Below, one piece after another: positions 25,547 through 34,265 of a stretch of 64,000 nt of DNA. This DNA comes from UBA6107 sp034430175 (GTDB taxonomy: Bacteria > Chloroflexota > Anaerolineae > Anaerolineales > Anaerolineaceae), in NCBI GenBank assembly GCA_034430175.1, contig DAOUFI010000025.1:83623-147622 (forward strand). Direction: 5' to 3'. Each line of letters starts with the position of its first letter. The first letter of the stretch is position 1. The notes below the pieces were generated by a model. The model did not search any database, was not told the origin of the DNA, and saw nothing but the letters and a program-made list of their open reading frames with translations. Both the position numbers and the translations under genes were made by a program.

Positions 25547-27646
25547 TCACTTCTTTTTCACTTTTACGTCAACTTCAGGGTATTTAAGACGAGGGTGGTG
25601 AATATTTTGTAAGACTCTGAAAAAAGTATCAGAAATTATCTTAATATCACGCAGGGTCATAGGCGAATCGTCTAATTGACCTTCTTGAACACTGGTGTCA
25701 ATTACTTTTTTTATGATTAACCTCAGATCCTCATCAGTTTTTGGTAATTCAGCACGTGCTTTTGCTTCACATCCATCAGCGAGCATTAAAATCGCTGTTT
25801 CTTTTGTCCTTGGTTTGGGGCCAGGATAAACAAACTCGGATTTATCGATTTTCTCAGGAGATTTTTTTGATAATTCAAGCGCGCGGCAATATTGATATTT
25901 TGTCACTGAAGTCCCGTGGTGTTCAAGAATAAAATCACGTATACGAGGGGGAAGACGGTATTTTTCGCTCAAAGCAACCCCATCTTTTACATGATTGATG
26001 ATGACCTCCGCCGCGACAGCGGGTTTCATATCATCGTGCGAATCAATATTCCCTGGCACCTGGTTTTCAATGAAAAATTGTGGGTTTTTCGCTTTTCCAC
26101 AATCGTGAAATAAGGCACCAACACGCGTGAGCACAGGATCTGCGCCAATTGCCTCCGCGCCTTGTTCTGCCAGATTGGCAACCTGGAGAGAATGTTGGTA
26201 AGTTCCGGGGGCGTTTTGAAGAATATATTGAAGCAGAGGATGATCTGGACGTGAAATCTCGATAAGATGCAAGGGGTTCGATAATCCTAATGCTTGAGCA
26301 AATATATATTGCACCAATAAGGCAATACTGGCACTCGAAAAGCCATTCATAAAGGTGACACCGAACAGAGTAACCATTCCAAGCCAATCAGTCGAATTAT
26401 CGATGTATCTGAAAGCAGCAATAACAGTACAGCCTGTTAATGATAACCATATACCAGCAGTGAAGAAACTTGACACCTTTTTCCCTCTACCAATTGTTAA
26501 AGAACCGATCAAGCTTGAGAAGAGATAAAATGCTGCTAATTCGAAAGAATTGGAAAGGCCAAAAGTGGCAAGAACGCTTAATAGAAGCGAAAAAATTATG
26601 GAGGCTTCAAGATTAAAAAGAGTGGCCGTGATCAAACCAAAAGCAGCCATCGGGAAAAAATATGGCAATACGGTACGGTTGGGAATTAGCACTCGAGCCG
26701 AAACTAAGAACACAATGAATAAAAACGACAGCAATGTGAGACTACGCAGGTCATCCAACAATGCATGATGACGCCGTCTGAAGTAGATAATCACAAAACA
26801 AAACATCAATAAAACGATTAAGGATGTTGATATTAGCTCTGTGACTCGGTTTTCTTTTTCAATAAATCCAAAAAATTCTAGAGCTTCATATTGTTTTGCG
26901 TCTATTATCTGACCTCGAAGCACGATCGATTGCCCGTTGATATATGTCGCATTTACCGGCTTTACGGTTTCCATCACGCGTGCTTTTTCTAAATTGGTCA
27001 ATTCTTCAGAATAAACGCTGTTGGCGATGATGTATGGGGTAACAATTTCAGTAATCAATGAAGATTCAGTAGCTGAGAAAGAGAGATCAATTAAATTGGG
27101 AACATCAGCTTGATTCTCAGCAACCTCATAATCACGTATGTTATTTTGCATCACCTTTTTCAATACATCAATGCTTTCTTGCTGGATATCGGACCAGCGA
27201 GAATCGCTAACCGTGGTTAAGTATTCGATGGAATCCGCTGAAAATGTGACTGAGCTAATCGATGAAAGATCATTGACTTTTTGCTCTTTGGATGAAAATT
27301 CATCAGATCGAACTGTTGAAATGTAATTAAAAAGAACATTCATTTTATCGACCTGACCACGAGTGATCATTGGATCAGATCGAAGATAAACAGGTGGAAC
27401 AGAATCCGCGGCTTTTTGTTTAGCTTCTGAAGTCAGAACAACGCTTTCAAATGTCGCTGTGTAAGGAGCATTGATATCCGATAAGGCAACAGAGCCGATG
27501 GAAATTTGGTATGTACTTGGACGAAGCGCAATGGGTAAGGCGAGTGCTCCAAAGGTAATTAATGATGTGACAACTAATAATATCGCGCGGAATAAATTGC
27601 GCGAGCCACTTGTAGTAAAAGGTTTCCTGGCCGTTTTATCCGTCAC
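25547..27646 (-). CDS. 7TMR-HDED type HD phosphohydrolase (PgpH-like c-di-AMP phosphodiesterase)
   Basis: 699 residues, the length of PgpH. An N-terminal membrane helix precedes an extracellular 7TMR-HDED sensor domain of about 250 residues, then seven membrane helices (about 285-460), then a cytoplasmic HD domain: NAPGTYQHSLQVANLAEQGA, GALFHDCGKAKNPQFFIENQ, IINHVKDGVALSEKYRLP and ILEHHGTSVTKYQY. The HD and following His/Asp residues bind two metals. PgpH hydrolyses cyclic di-AMP, and its position before ybeY and dgkA matches the standard cluster in Firmicutes. No c-di-AMP synthase is in the window. Confidence 0.92.
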   Translation of the reverse strand: MTDKTARKPFTTSGSRNLFRAILLVVTSLITFGALALPIALRPSTYQISIGSVALSDINAPYTATFESVVLTSEAKQKAADSVPPVYLRSDPMITRGQVDKMNVLFNYISTVRSDEFSSKEQKVNDLSSISSVTFSADSIEYLTTVSDSRWSDIQQESIDVLKKVMQNNIRDYEVAENQADVPNLIDLSFSATESSLITEIVTPYIIANSVYSEELTNLEKARVMETVKPVNATYINGQSIVLRGQIIDAKQYEALEFFGFIEKENRVTELISTSLIVLLMFCFVIIYFRRRHHALLDDLRSLTLLSFLFIVFLVSARVLIPNRTVLPYFFPMAAFGLITATLFNLEASIIFSLLLSVLATFGLSNSFELAAFYLFSSLIGSLTIGRGKKVSSFFTAGIWLSLTGCTVIAAFRYIDNSTDWLGMVTLFGVTFMNGFSSASIALLVQYIFAQALGLSNPLHLIEISRPDHPLLQYILQNAPGTYQHSLQVANLAEQGAEAIGADPVLTRVGALFHDCGKAKNPQFFIENQVPGNIDSHDDMKPAVAAEVIINHVKDGVALSEKYRLPPRIRDFILEHHGTSVTKYQYCRALELSKKSPEKIDKSEFVYPGPKPRTKETAILMLADGCEAKARAELPKTDEDLRLIIKKVIDTSVQEGQLDDSPMTLRDIKIISDTFFRVLQNIHHPRLKYPEVDVKVKKK

Positions 27647-27647
27647 T

Positions 27648-28100
27648 TTATTTTTGTAATAGCTGTTTGACCATTGAACTAATGCGATCGGATGATGCTC
27701 TTCCTTGAACCTGCGGAATGGTTAATTTCATCACTTTTCCCATGTCCGCTGGAGTTGATGCGCTGGTTTCTTTTATTACGGCATCAATGATGGCCTTTAG
27801 TTCTTCGTCACTTAATTGCTTGGGGAGGAACTGTTCAAGAACTTTAATCTCTTTTTGGGTAGTATCAATAAGGTCCTGACGACCACCTTTTATAAATTCC
27901 TGAATAGATTCGGCCCTCGATTTAATTTCCTTTTGAACAAGTGCTAAGATCGCCGTGTCATCCAATTCTTGTCTTTTCTCTACTTCTGCTAATTTCAAGT
28001 TAGTTAAAATCATGCGCATTGTATTACGTGATATTTCATCATGATTCTTCATTGATTCATGGAGTAGATCGTTAAATTTAGTCTTCAATTCTGATGGCAT
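27648..28100 (-). CDS. yqeY: GatB/YqeY domain protein
   Basis: 150 residues. The YqeY family is seen in LKTKFNDLLHESMKNHDEIS, the LRMILTNLKLAEVEKRQEL-like stretch, LALVQKEIKSRAESIQEFI, EIKVLEQFLPKQLSDEELKA and DMGKVMKLTIPQVQGRASSDRI. The C-terminal helical domain resembles that of GatB, which binds tRNA; YqeY's own task is unsettled. ATG 28100 is preferred because AAGGAG lies eight bases upstream; two earlier in-frame ATGs (28127, 28106) are less well placed. It sits between comEA-like and pgpH-like genes. Confidence 0.92.
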   Translation of the reverse strand: MPSELKTKFNDLLHESMKNHDEISRNTMRMILTNLKLAEVEKRQELDDTAILALVQKEIKSRAESIQEFIKGGRQDLIDTTQKEIKVLEQFLPKQLSDEELKAIIDAVIKETSASTPADMGKVMKLTIPQVQGRASSDRISSMVKQLLQK

Positions 28101-28123
28101 AGTCATTTCTCCTTGATGAATTT

Positions 28124-28480
28124 TCATTCAACAGTTATTTTATCTTTAATTTGATCCAATATTACCTGTCCAATTCCGGGAATATACAAAAGATCATCAA
28201 TGGATACAAATTTGCCATTCTTCTCACGAAAATCTACAATGGATTTCGCTTTTTCAATTCCAATTCCGGGGAGAGTATCCAATTCTTCAACTGATGCAGT
28301 ATTGATGTTCAATTTATTTTGTGAGTTTATTTCCAAAATGGCAGAATCTGATCTCTCGGAATATGTTGGTGAAATATAAGTTATTTCAGCAGGTTGTTTT
28401 GATTTCATGATCAAGAGACACAACCCGGAAAACACCAATCCGCATAGAACTCCGATCACGAATATCTGCCATTTTTTCAT
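28124..28480 (-). CDS. ComEA-like helix-hairpin-helix DNA-binding protein
   Basis: 118 residues. One N-terminal membrane helix (IFVIGVLCGLVFSGLCLLIM) anchors a short linker and a ComEA domain with two helix-hairpin-helix motifs: NINTASVEELDTLPGIGIEK and FVSIDDLLYIPGIGQVILDQ. ComEA proteins capture double-stranded DNA outside the membrane during natural transformation. No comEC or comF gene is nearby, so competence cannot be concluded; a prepilin peptidase gene lies 24 kb away. Confidence 0.88.
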   Translation of the reverse strand: MKKWQIFVIGVLCGLVFSGLCLLIMKSKQPAEITYISPTYSERSDSAILEINSQNKLNINTASVEELDTLPGIGIEKAKSIVDFREKNGKFVSIDDLLYIPGIGQVILDQIKDKITVE

Positions 28481-28487
28481 AATCTAC

Positions 28488-29384
28488 CTAAGGTTTTACA
28501 GCTGCTTTCTGCTCCTGATCATACATGGCATTGAATGCAGCAATAGCAACCTCGAGCATTTCAAGGGTTGGTTCGTTTGTCGTTAGTTTTTGCATAGCCA
28601 AACCAGGGGCGGCCAGGATACGTCCAAGGGGATGGTCAAGATGATTTGCTGTGAATCGCATATATTCATATGCAACAACCACAAGAACAGGCAGGAGGAG
28701 AATCCTGGTTAGCAAACGCAATGCCATATTCATGGGACCGAAAAATGAAAACAAGATCACTGAGAATATGACAAGAATTAGGATAAACCCTGTACCACAG
28801 CGTGGATGTTGTAAGGGAAATTTTGCTACATTATCAGGTGTTAATTCAGCGCCGCTTTCAAAAGCATTAATTGTTTTGTGCTCGGCTCCATGATAAGAGA
28901 ATACTCTGTGTATGTCAGGCATTTTCCCGACTGCCCAAATATAAAGAATCACAAGTGCCAGTCTGATCGCGCCCTCTATCAGATTGCCTACGAAAGTGGT
29001 CAAAGAAAGCCAATTCTCAAGGAGTTTTGATACCGCAGCTGGAGCCAGAAAGAATAAACCTATGGCGATCGCAAATGACACGAGAATGGTTAACCCATAT
29101 AATGGACCTTCAATTTTCTCATCTTCTCCAGTCTGAATATTGGCTGAATAAGTAATGTATTTCATTCCCAGTCCAAGCGAATCCCAGAGCACAACGATTC
29201 CGCGGAGAAATGGGATTCGGGCAAATTTCGATATATAAAGCCCGCCCAATTCTTCGTTTTGAATAATTATTCTCCCTTGGGGATCACGTACAGCAGCGGA
29301 GAGGTAATGCGTTCCTCGCATCAACACGCCCTCAATCAGTGCCTGACCGCCATAAGTTGGTAATTTTAGTTTGTCTGTACTCAT
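28488..29384 (-). CDS. YqhQ-like DUF1385 membrane protein
   Basis: 298 residues. The DUF1385 family is evident in YGGQALIEGVLMRGTHYLSA at the start, FLRGIVVLWDSLGLGMKYI, YHGAEHKTINAFESG and HPRCGTGFILILVI. About four membrane helices lie between residues 95 and 235. The His/Glu of HGAEHKT and the Cys of HPRCGT are invariant and suggest a metal site. YqhQ is widespread in Gram-positives and Chloroflexota and has no firm biochemical role; it is often encoded near prfA, rpmE or comEA-type genes. Confidence 0.9.
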   Translation of the reverse strand: MSTDKLKLPTYGGQALIEGVLMRGTHYLSAAVRDPQGRIIIQNEELGGLYISKFARIPFLRGIVVLWDSLGLGMKYITYSANIQTGEDEKIEGPLYGLTILVSFAIAIGLFFLAPAAVSKLLENWLSLTTFVGNLIEGAIRLALVILYIWAVGKMPDIHRVFSYHGAEHKTINAFESGAELTPDNVAKFPLQHPRCGTGFILILVIFSVILFSFFGPMNMALRLLTRILLLPVLVVVAYEYMRFTANHLDHPLGRILAAPGLAMQKLTTNEPTLEMLEVAIAAFNAMYDQEQKAAVKP

Positions 29385-29393
29385 CGATGTAAT

Positions 29394-30767
29394 CTATTTC
29401 CTGGCGTTGAAGAAGAAGTGAATCAATGCTTCAATGCCTTTATACCAGGTTGGAAGGTGAAGATGTTCATTAGGCGCATGAATACAATCATCAGGTAAAC
29501 CAAAACCTCCTAATAAAGAATCCATGCCCAATTTCTTCTTAAGATCAACAACAACTGAAACGCTGCCACCTTCGCGCTTATAAACTGGTTTGATTCCCCA
29601 CACGGTTTCAAGCGCCGATGCAAGAGCCTTTGTTTCAGCTGAAGTGACATCAGAAATGCTTGGATATCCACCACTGATCATTGTCAATTCCCAACGAACA
29701 CTCTTAGGCGCGTTCTTTTTCAAGTATTCAATCAATTGTTGATGAACTTCATTTGGATCTTGATCAGGAACAAGACGAGAAGAGATTTTTGCCATCGCCC
29801 AGGTAGGGATAACTGTCTTCGCGCCTTCGCCGGTAAAGCCGGAAAGCATGCCATTTATTTCGAGAGTAGGCCTTGAGCTTGCGCGTTCAAGGCTGGTGAA
29901 ACCTTTTTCTCCCCACAGAGCAGGAACCCCTGTTTGTTTCAAGAAATAATTGTCATCAATATTTAATCTAGCCATTTCTTGACGTTCAGCTTTGGATAAG
30001 GAGCGGACATGTTTATAGTATCCTGGTAATGTAATTCGACCTGACGAGTCATGCATCCCTGCGATCAAATCCGATAAAACTTGTGCGGGGTTATGGACAG
30101 CGCCACCAAATGTTCCAGAATGAAGATCATGAACGGGACCGAAAACTTTCAACTCAAAGTAAGCCAGACCGCGCAAACCATAAGTGATCGTAGGCATATT
30201 TTCACTAACCATACCAGCATCTGGGTTCAAGCAAATTGTTGCTTCTAACAGATCTTTATTATTTTCGACAAATTCAGCGAAATTTAATGATCCGATCTCT
30301 TCTTCACCTTCGAATACAAACTTGAGATTTACAGGAAAATCACCTTCATGAAGGATGGATTCGATGGAAGTAATGCATGCCCAAACCTGACCCTTCATAT
30401 CTGAAGCGCCGCGCCCATAATAATAATCACCAACCGTAATTGGTTCAAAAGGCTTGTGCTCCCATAGTTCGATTGGATCTACCGGTTGAACATCATAATG
30501 TCCATAGACAAGAATCGTTGGCTGCTCTATGCCTGCGTGTAAGTACTCACCTGTCACAATTGGGTGTCGTTTAGTTGGATTTATTTTGACATTATCAATA
30601 CCAATACTTTTGAGTTTTTTTGCCAGATATTCGGCAGCTTTTTGAATATCCTTGACATGATCCGGATCCGTGGAAATGGAGGGGATGCTAATAAAATCAT
30701 TCATCTCGGACAAGAAGTGTTTTTGATTATTTCGAGCGAAATTAATGGCAGATTGACGGTTATCCAA
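29394..30767 (-). CDS. M20 family dipeptidase (CNDP-like)
   Basis: 457 residues, normal for M20 dipeptidases of the carnosinase/CNDP2 type. Two zinc ions are bound by His in YGHYDVQPV, Asp in GRGASDMKGQ, Glu-Glu in FEGEEEIGS (general base and ligand), Asp in CLNPDAG and the C-terminal His in HAPNEHLHLP. The lid/dimer domain lies between about 190 and 310. It hydrolyses Xaa-Xaa dipeptides in the cytosol. The start is TTG 30767 with AGGAG seven bases upstream. It opens the minus-strand block and is divergent from the large ssnA operon. Confidence 0.93.
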   Translation of the reverse strand: MDNRQSAINFARNNQKHFLSEMNDFISIPSISTDPDHVKDIQKAAEYLAKKLKSIGIDNVKINPTKRHPIVTGEYLHAGIEQPTILVYGHYDVQPVDPIELWEHKPFEPITVGDYYYGRGASDMKGQVWACITSIESILHEGDFPVNLKFVFEGEEEIGSLNFAEFVENNKDLLEATICLNPDAGMVSENMPTITYGLRGLAYFELKVFGPVHDLHSGTFGGAVHNPAQVLSDLIAGMHDSSGRITLPGYYKHVRSLSKAERQEMARLNIDDNYFLKQTGVPALWGEKGFTSLERASSRPTLEINGMLSGFTGEGAKTVIPTWAMAKISSRLVPDQDPNEVHQQLIEYLKKNAPKSVRWELTMISGGYPSISDVTSAETKALASALETVWGIKPVYKREGGSVSVVVDLKKKLGMDSLLGGFGLPDDCIHAPNEHLHLPTWYKGIEALIHFFFNARK

Positions 30768-30857
30768 TGTTTTTCTCCTGGTTGGAATAATATTGATTAT
30801 ATGCGATTTTTATAATTTAGAAGATGCTCCGAACATTCTCAAATAGAGAAAAGATTA

Positions 30858-30866
30858 TGCTACAAT
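30858..30866 (+). promoter_or_regulatory. Promoter of the 16-gene ssnA-cof-xdh operon
   Basis: TGCTACAAT is an extended -10 element with one mismatch, 36 bases before ATG 30903, in the 135-bp divergent gap. The expected -35 position (30838-30843) has no match, which is usual for extended -10 promoters. No other good promoter is seen before most of the following genes. Confidence 0.5.
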
Positions 30867-30902
30867 AACTTCGATTTACAAGACTGATTAAGGCAGGTGT
30901 CC

Positions 30903-32255
30903 ATGCTTATCACGAATGCAAAAATCGTTACATGGGGGAGGCCGAATCAGATACTTGATGGTTATGCTGTGCAGATCTTGGGTAACAAGATTAGCAAGAT
31001 AGCAAAACAGCAAGATTTAATCAATGAATTTCCTAATGAAGAACGGTTGGACGCAAACGGGCAATATTTGATGCCGGGATTAATTTGTGCCCATACTCAT
31101 TTTTATGGAGCGTTTTCGAGGGGTTTGGCTATCCCTGGAGCAGCCCCCGCTGACTTCCCACAAATATTGCAAAAATTATGGTGGCCGCTAGACCAATCCT
31201 TGAATTATGAAGATGTCAAATATTCGACGCTGGTTTGCTTGATCGATTCAATCAAACATGGCTGTACTACTATGTTTGACCATCATGCATCACCCAACGC
31301 GATTGATGGGTCACTGGACGTGATTGCTGACGCAGTGATGCAAAGTGGATTGCGTGGAGTGCTTTGCTATGAAGTTACGGATCGCGGTGGAGAAGAAAAA
31401 ACTAAAAAAGGAATAAGAGAAAATGTGCGGATGATCCAAAAAGTGACCTCATCCGATTTTGAAGGAAGAATAAACGCGAATTTTGGAATCCATGCCAGTT
31501 TGACAGTATCCGAAAAGACTCTGGAAGACTGCAGAAGCGCAGTTGATAAAAATGTGGGTTTCCATATCCATGTAGCGGAACATCAAATTGATGAATACGA
31601 TTCATTACAAAAAACCGGTATGCGGGTAATTGATCGACTTAAGAAACATCAAATGTTGGGAAACAACACGATCATTGTGCATGGTGTCCATATGGATATG
31701 AGAGAAATCCAGTTATTAGCAGAAACTAAAACATGGTTAAGCCACCAGCCCAGATCGAATATGAACAATGCCGTAGGAATGGCAGATATTGATTCGATAT
31801 TACGAATGAGTGTAAACGTCTGTTTGGGAAATGACGGGTTTTCAAACGCTATGTGGGATGAGTGGCGTACCTGCTATCTGGGGCATAAACTGTGGAATCT
31901 TGACCCGCAAAGAATGAATGGATCATCTGTAATCGAAATAGCTGCATATAACAACGCTAAATTAGCATCGAATTATTTCCCGAAGGAAGGAAAAATCGGA
32001 ATTATTGAGGAAGGATCTCAAGCGGATTTGATACTAGTGGATTACAAGCCATATACCGAGATCACTCCTGAGAATTTACCTTGGCATATTTTGTTTGGAT
32101 TCAGAGATTCGATGGTAACTATGACCATGGTAGCCGGGAGATTACTCATGAAGGAACGAAAGCTATTAACATTGGATGAGGAGGCTATTCGTAAGGTAGC
32201 ATTGGAGCGTTCAAAAGAAGTTTGGAAAAGATATTTATCCCAAGTAACAGCCTAG
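30903..32255 (+). CDS. ssnA: SsnA-like amidohydrolase
   Basis: 450 residues, close in length and sequence to E. coli SsnA, a putative aminohydrolase linked to the selenium-dependent molybdenum hydroxylase and purine degradation locus. Metal ligands of the amidohydrolase fold are seen: HTHFYGAFSRGL, FHIHVAEHQIDEYDS, IVHGVHMD and NDGFSNAMWDEW. The stretch LKHGCTT-type SIKHGCTTMFDHHASPNAIDG is characteristic of SsnA. Substrate is unproved; an N-heterocycle or amidine is likely. ATG 30903 is chosen over GTG 30897 (AAGG nine bases upstream). It heads an operon with F420 and molybdenum hydroxylase genes. Confidence 0.9.
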   Translation: MLITNAKIVTWGRPNQILDGYAVQILGNKISKIAKQQDLINEFPNEERLDANGQYLMPGLICAHTHFYGAFSRGLAIPGAAPADFPQILQKLWWPLDQSLNYEDVKYSTLVCLIDSIKHGCTTMFDHHASPNAIDGSLDVIADAVMQSGLRGVLCYEVTDRGGEEKTKKGIRENVRMIQKVTSSDFEGRINANFGIHASLTVSEKTLEDCRSAVDKNVGFHIHVAEHQIDEYDSLQKTGMRVIDRLKKHQMLGNNTIIVHGVHMDMREIQLLAETKTWLSHQPRSNMNNAVGMADIDSILRMSVNVCLGNDGFSNAMWDEWRTCYLGHKLWNLDPQRMNGSSVIEIAAYNNAKLASNYFPKEGKIGIIEEGSQADLILVDYKPYTEITPENLPWHILFGFRDSMVTMTMVAGRLLMKERKLLTLDEEAIRKVALERSKEVWKRYLSQVTA

Positions 32256-32262
32256 AGGAGAA

Positions 32263-32946
32263 ATGAGCGAGAATTCGATTGTGGAGATAAAAAAAATTGC
32301 TATCCTGGGGGGGACTGGTAAAGAAGGAAAGGGATTAGCCTACCGATGGGCAAAAGCCGGCATTGAGGTGGTGATTGGATCAAGAGTCCTCGAAAAAGCG
32401 GAAGCCGCAGCAAATGATTTGAATACCAAATTAGCGTTAAATGGATGTAATGTATCAGGCATGATAAATGAAGAAGCAGCAGCTTGGTGCGACCTGGCAG
32501 TATTAACAGTTCCTTTTACAGCTCATCTGTCTGTGTTGGAAACAGTAAAAAATCACTTAGATGGCAAGATTCTTATCGATGTGACAGTTCCGCTCGTTCC
32601 ACCGAAAATTACCAAGGTTCAACTTCCGTCAGCAGGCAGTGCCGCACAGGAAGCTCAAAATTTTCTAGGAGATAGCGTTAAAGTAGTCAGCGCTTTCCAA
32701 AATATTTCATATGAGCGTTTGATCAACGATGAGGAAGTGGATTGCGATGTAATCGTTTGTGGAACAGGAAAAGACGCCAGAGCAGTCGTCATCGACTTGG
32801 TAAAAAAAGCTGGAATGGTGGGCTGGGATGGTGGTGTTATCGAAAATTCTGCTGTTACAGAAGGATTAACTTCAATCTTGTTGGGTTTGAATAAACAGTT
32901 TGAAGGAAAAGCTGCAGGAATTAAAATTACTGGTATCCCTCGATAA
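32263..32946 (+). CDS. NADPH-dependent F420 reductase (Fno/NpdG-like)
   Basis: 227 residues, normal for F420:NADP oxidoreductases, which move hydride between F420 and NADP. The Rossmann signature is ILGGTGKEGKGLAYRWAKAG with VVIGSRVLEKAEAAAN (Arg for the NADP phosphate), then AVLTVPFTAHLSVLETV, DVTVPLVPPK, FQNISYERL and the C-terminal ENSAVTEGLTSILLGLNKQF. GGAG precedes the ATG. Its place directly before cofE supports an F420 role; a different NAD(P) enzyme of this fold is less likely. Confidence 0.9.
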   Translation: MSENSIVEIKKIAILGGTGKEGKGLAYRWAKAGIEVVIGSRVLEKAEAAANDLNTKLALNGCNVSGMINEEAAAWCDLAVLTVPFTAHLSVLETVKNHLDGKILIDVTVPLVPPKITKVQLPSAGSAAQEAQNFLGDSVKVVSAFQNISYERLINDEEVDCDVIVCGTGKDARAVVIDLVKKAGMVGWDGGVIENSAVTEGLTSILLGLNKQFEGKAAGIKITGIPR

Positions 32947-32950
32947 TTCT

Positions 32951-33718
32951 ATGAAATTAACTTTACAGACCCTTGATGAATTTCCAATGATCAAGCCAGG
33001 CGAGAACCTGGCTGAGATCATAATATCAAAAACACGGGAACAGTGCATCGTTCCAATAGATGGTGATGTATTTATTTTAGCTCAAAAGATTGTCTCAAAA
33101 GCTGAAGGACGATTGGTAAATTTGACAACAGTTGTACCGTCGACTAAGGCTTATGAAATCGCAGAAATTACAAAAAAGGATCCTCGATTTGTTGAAATGG
33201 TGCTAAGAGAGTCCAGAGAAGTAATTCGTACTGCTTATAATACATTGATTGTTCAGCACAAAAAAGGATTCATTTGCGCGAATGCTGGAATCGATCATTC
33301 GAATGTTAAAGGAGACTGGGGTAATGAGTTGGATTGGATCCTACTCTTACCCGAAGATCCCGATCATTCAGCTCAACTGATCCGTCAAAAGCTTGAGCAT
33401 GTATTTAAGTGCTCGCTGGGAGTCCTTATCATAGATTCACATGGACGAGCATGGCGCAATGGCACCGAGGGAACCTGCATCGGCCTAGCGGGATTACCGG
33501 CTCTCGTGGATTTACGTGGAAAAGAAGATCTATTTGGTTTCAAGCTAAAAATTACTCAGGTGGCAGCTGCTGACGAACTTGCAGCGGCAGCATCGTTACT
33601 AATGGGCCAGGCAAGCGAAGGCACACCAGTAGTGTTTGCCCATGGGTTTCCGTATGAACTAAGGGAATCAAGTTTGGATGAGTTGATCAGGCCAAAAGAG
33701 ATGGACCTGTTCAGATAG
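32951..33718 (+). CDS. cofE: F420-0:gamma-glutamyl ligase (CofE)
   Basis: 255 residues, typical of the stand-alone CofE. It adds gamma-linked glutamates to F420-0 using GTP. Family features: FPMIKPGENLAEII, DVFILAQKIVSKAEGRLVNL, FICANAGIDHSNV, LGVLIIDSHGRAWRNGTEGT (metal and nucleotide region) and LFGFKLKITQVAAADELAAAASLLMGQA. There is no C-terminal nitroreductase (FbiB) extension. ATG 32951 gives the family N-terminus and lies 4 bp after the upstream stop. Cluster order is cofE, 2H-like gene, cofD, cofC. Confidence 0.95.
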   Translation: MKLTLQTLDEFPMIKPGENLAEIIISKTREQCIVPIDGDVFILAQKIVSKAEGRLVNLTTVVPSTKAYEIAEITKKDPRFVEMVLRESREVIRTAYNTLIVQHKKGFICANAGIDHSNVKGDWGNELDWILLLPEDPDHSAQLIRQKLEHVFKCSLGVLIIDSHGRAWRNGTEGTCIGLAGLPALVDLRGKEDLFGFKLKITQVAAADELAAAASLLMGQASEGTPVVFAHGFPYELRESSLDELIRPKEMDLFR

Positions 33719-33725
33719 GAGTATT

Positions 33726-34265
33726 GTGTATTCAATTGCTTCGATCATCCGGAAAGATGACCTATTTTTTTGGGATGACATTGAAAATCGCTGCTCTTCA
33801 GGCGGTTTAAAAAGAACGGAAATTCCGCATTTTTCATGGCAAACCGCTGAAGAATACGATTCTAATCTATTAAGAGAAGAACTGGCGAATATCTGCCAGA
33901 ATGTACGACCATTTGAAATCCACACCTCGGGGTTGGGAATATTCCCTGGTGAGAGGAAAATCCTTTTTCTGATCATTGCCAAAGATCGTCCTCTTTTGGA
34001 TCTACACGAAATGATCTGGGAGAACACGATCCTTTACGCAAAACAACCCAATCGACTTTATTCTCCGGAGAATTGGATCCCACATATCTCGTTGAATTTG
34101 GAAACTTTAGACAGTGAAGCGTTTTCATGCACGATTAATGAGCTAACCTCCAAACCTCTAAGCTTTAGTTTTAGAATCGAACAGCTTGGTTTGTTATATT
34201 TAACAATGAATTCATCGGGGATCGATTCAATTTTTAATTTTCGCGATTCATCGGTAAAAAGATGA
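33726..34265 (+). CDS. 2H phosphoesterase / LigT-like protein inside the cof cluster
   Basis: 179 residues. Two His-x-Ser/Thr-type motifs of the 2H phosphoesterase superfamily are visible: IPHFSWQT near residue 40 and WIPHISLNLE near 117, with a beta-strand pattern in between (FEIHTSGLGIFPGERKILFL). Such proteins hydrolyse or ligate cyclic 2'-phosphate bonds in RNA or small nucleotides. The start is GTG 33726 with TAGGAG five bases upstream. It is flanked by cofE (7 bp) and overlaps cofD by 4 bp, so it is co-translated with F420 genes. Its role in F420 metabolism is a guess; it might process a nucleotide by-product. Confidence 0.78.
   Translation: MYSIASIIRKDDLFFWDDIENRCSSGGLKRTEIPHFSWQTAEEYDSNLLREELANICQNVRPFEIHTSGLGIFPGERKILFLIIAKDRPLLDLHEMIWENTILYAKQPNRLYSPENWIPHISLNLETLDSEAFSCTINELTSKPLSFSFRIEQLGLLYLTMNSSGIDSIFNFRDSSVKR

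Noticed and set aside
30768..30902. Molybdenum-cofactor riboswitch upstream of the hydroxylase operon
   Set aside because: The 135-bp leader is AT-rich and shows no paired stems of that riboswitch type.
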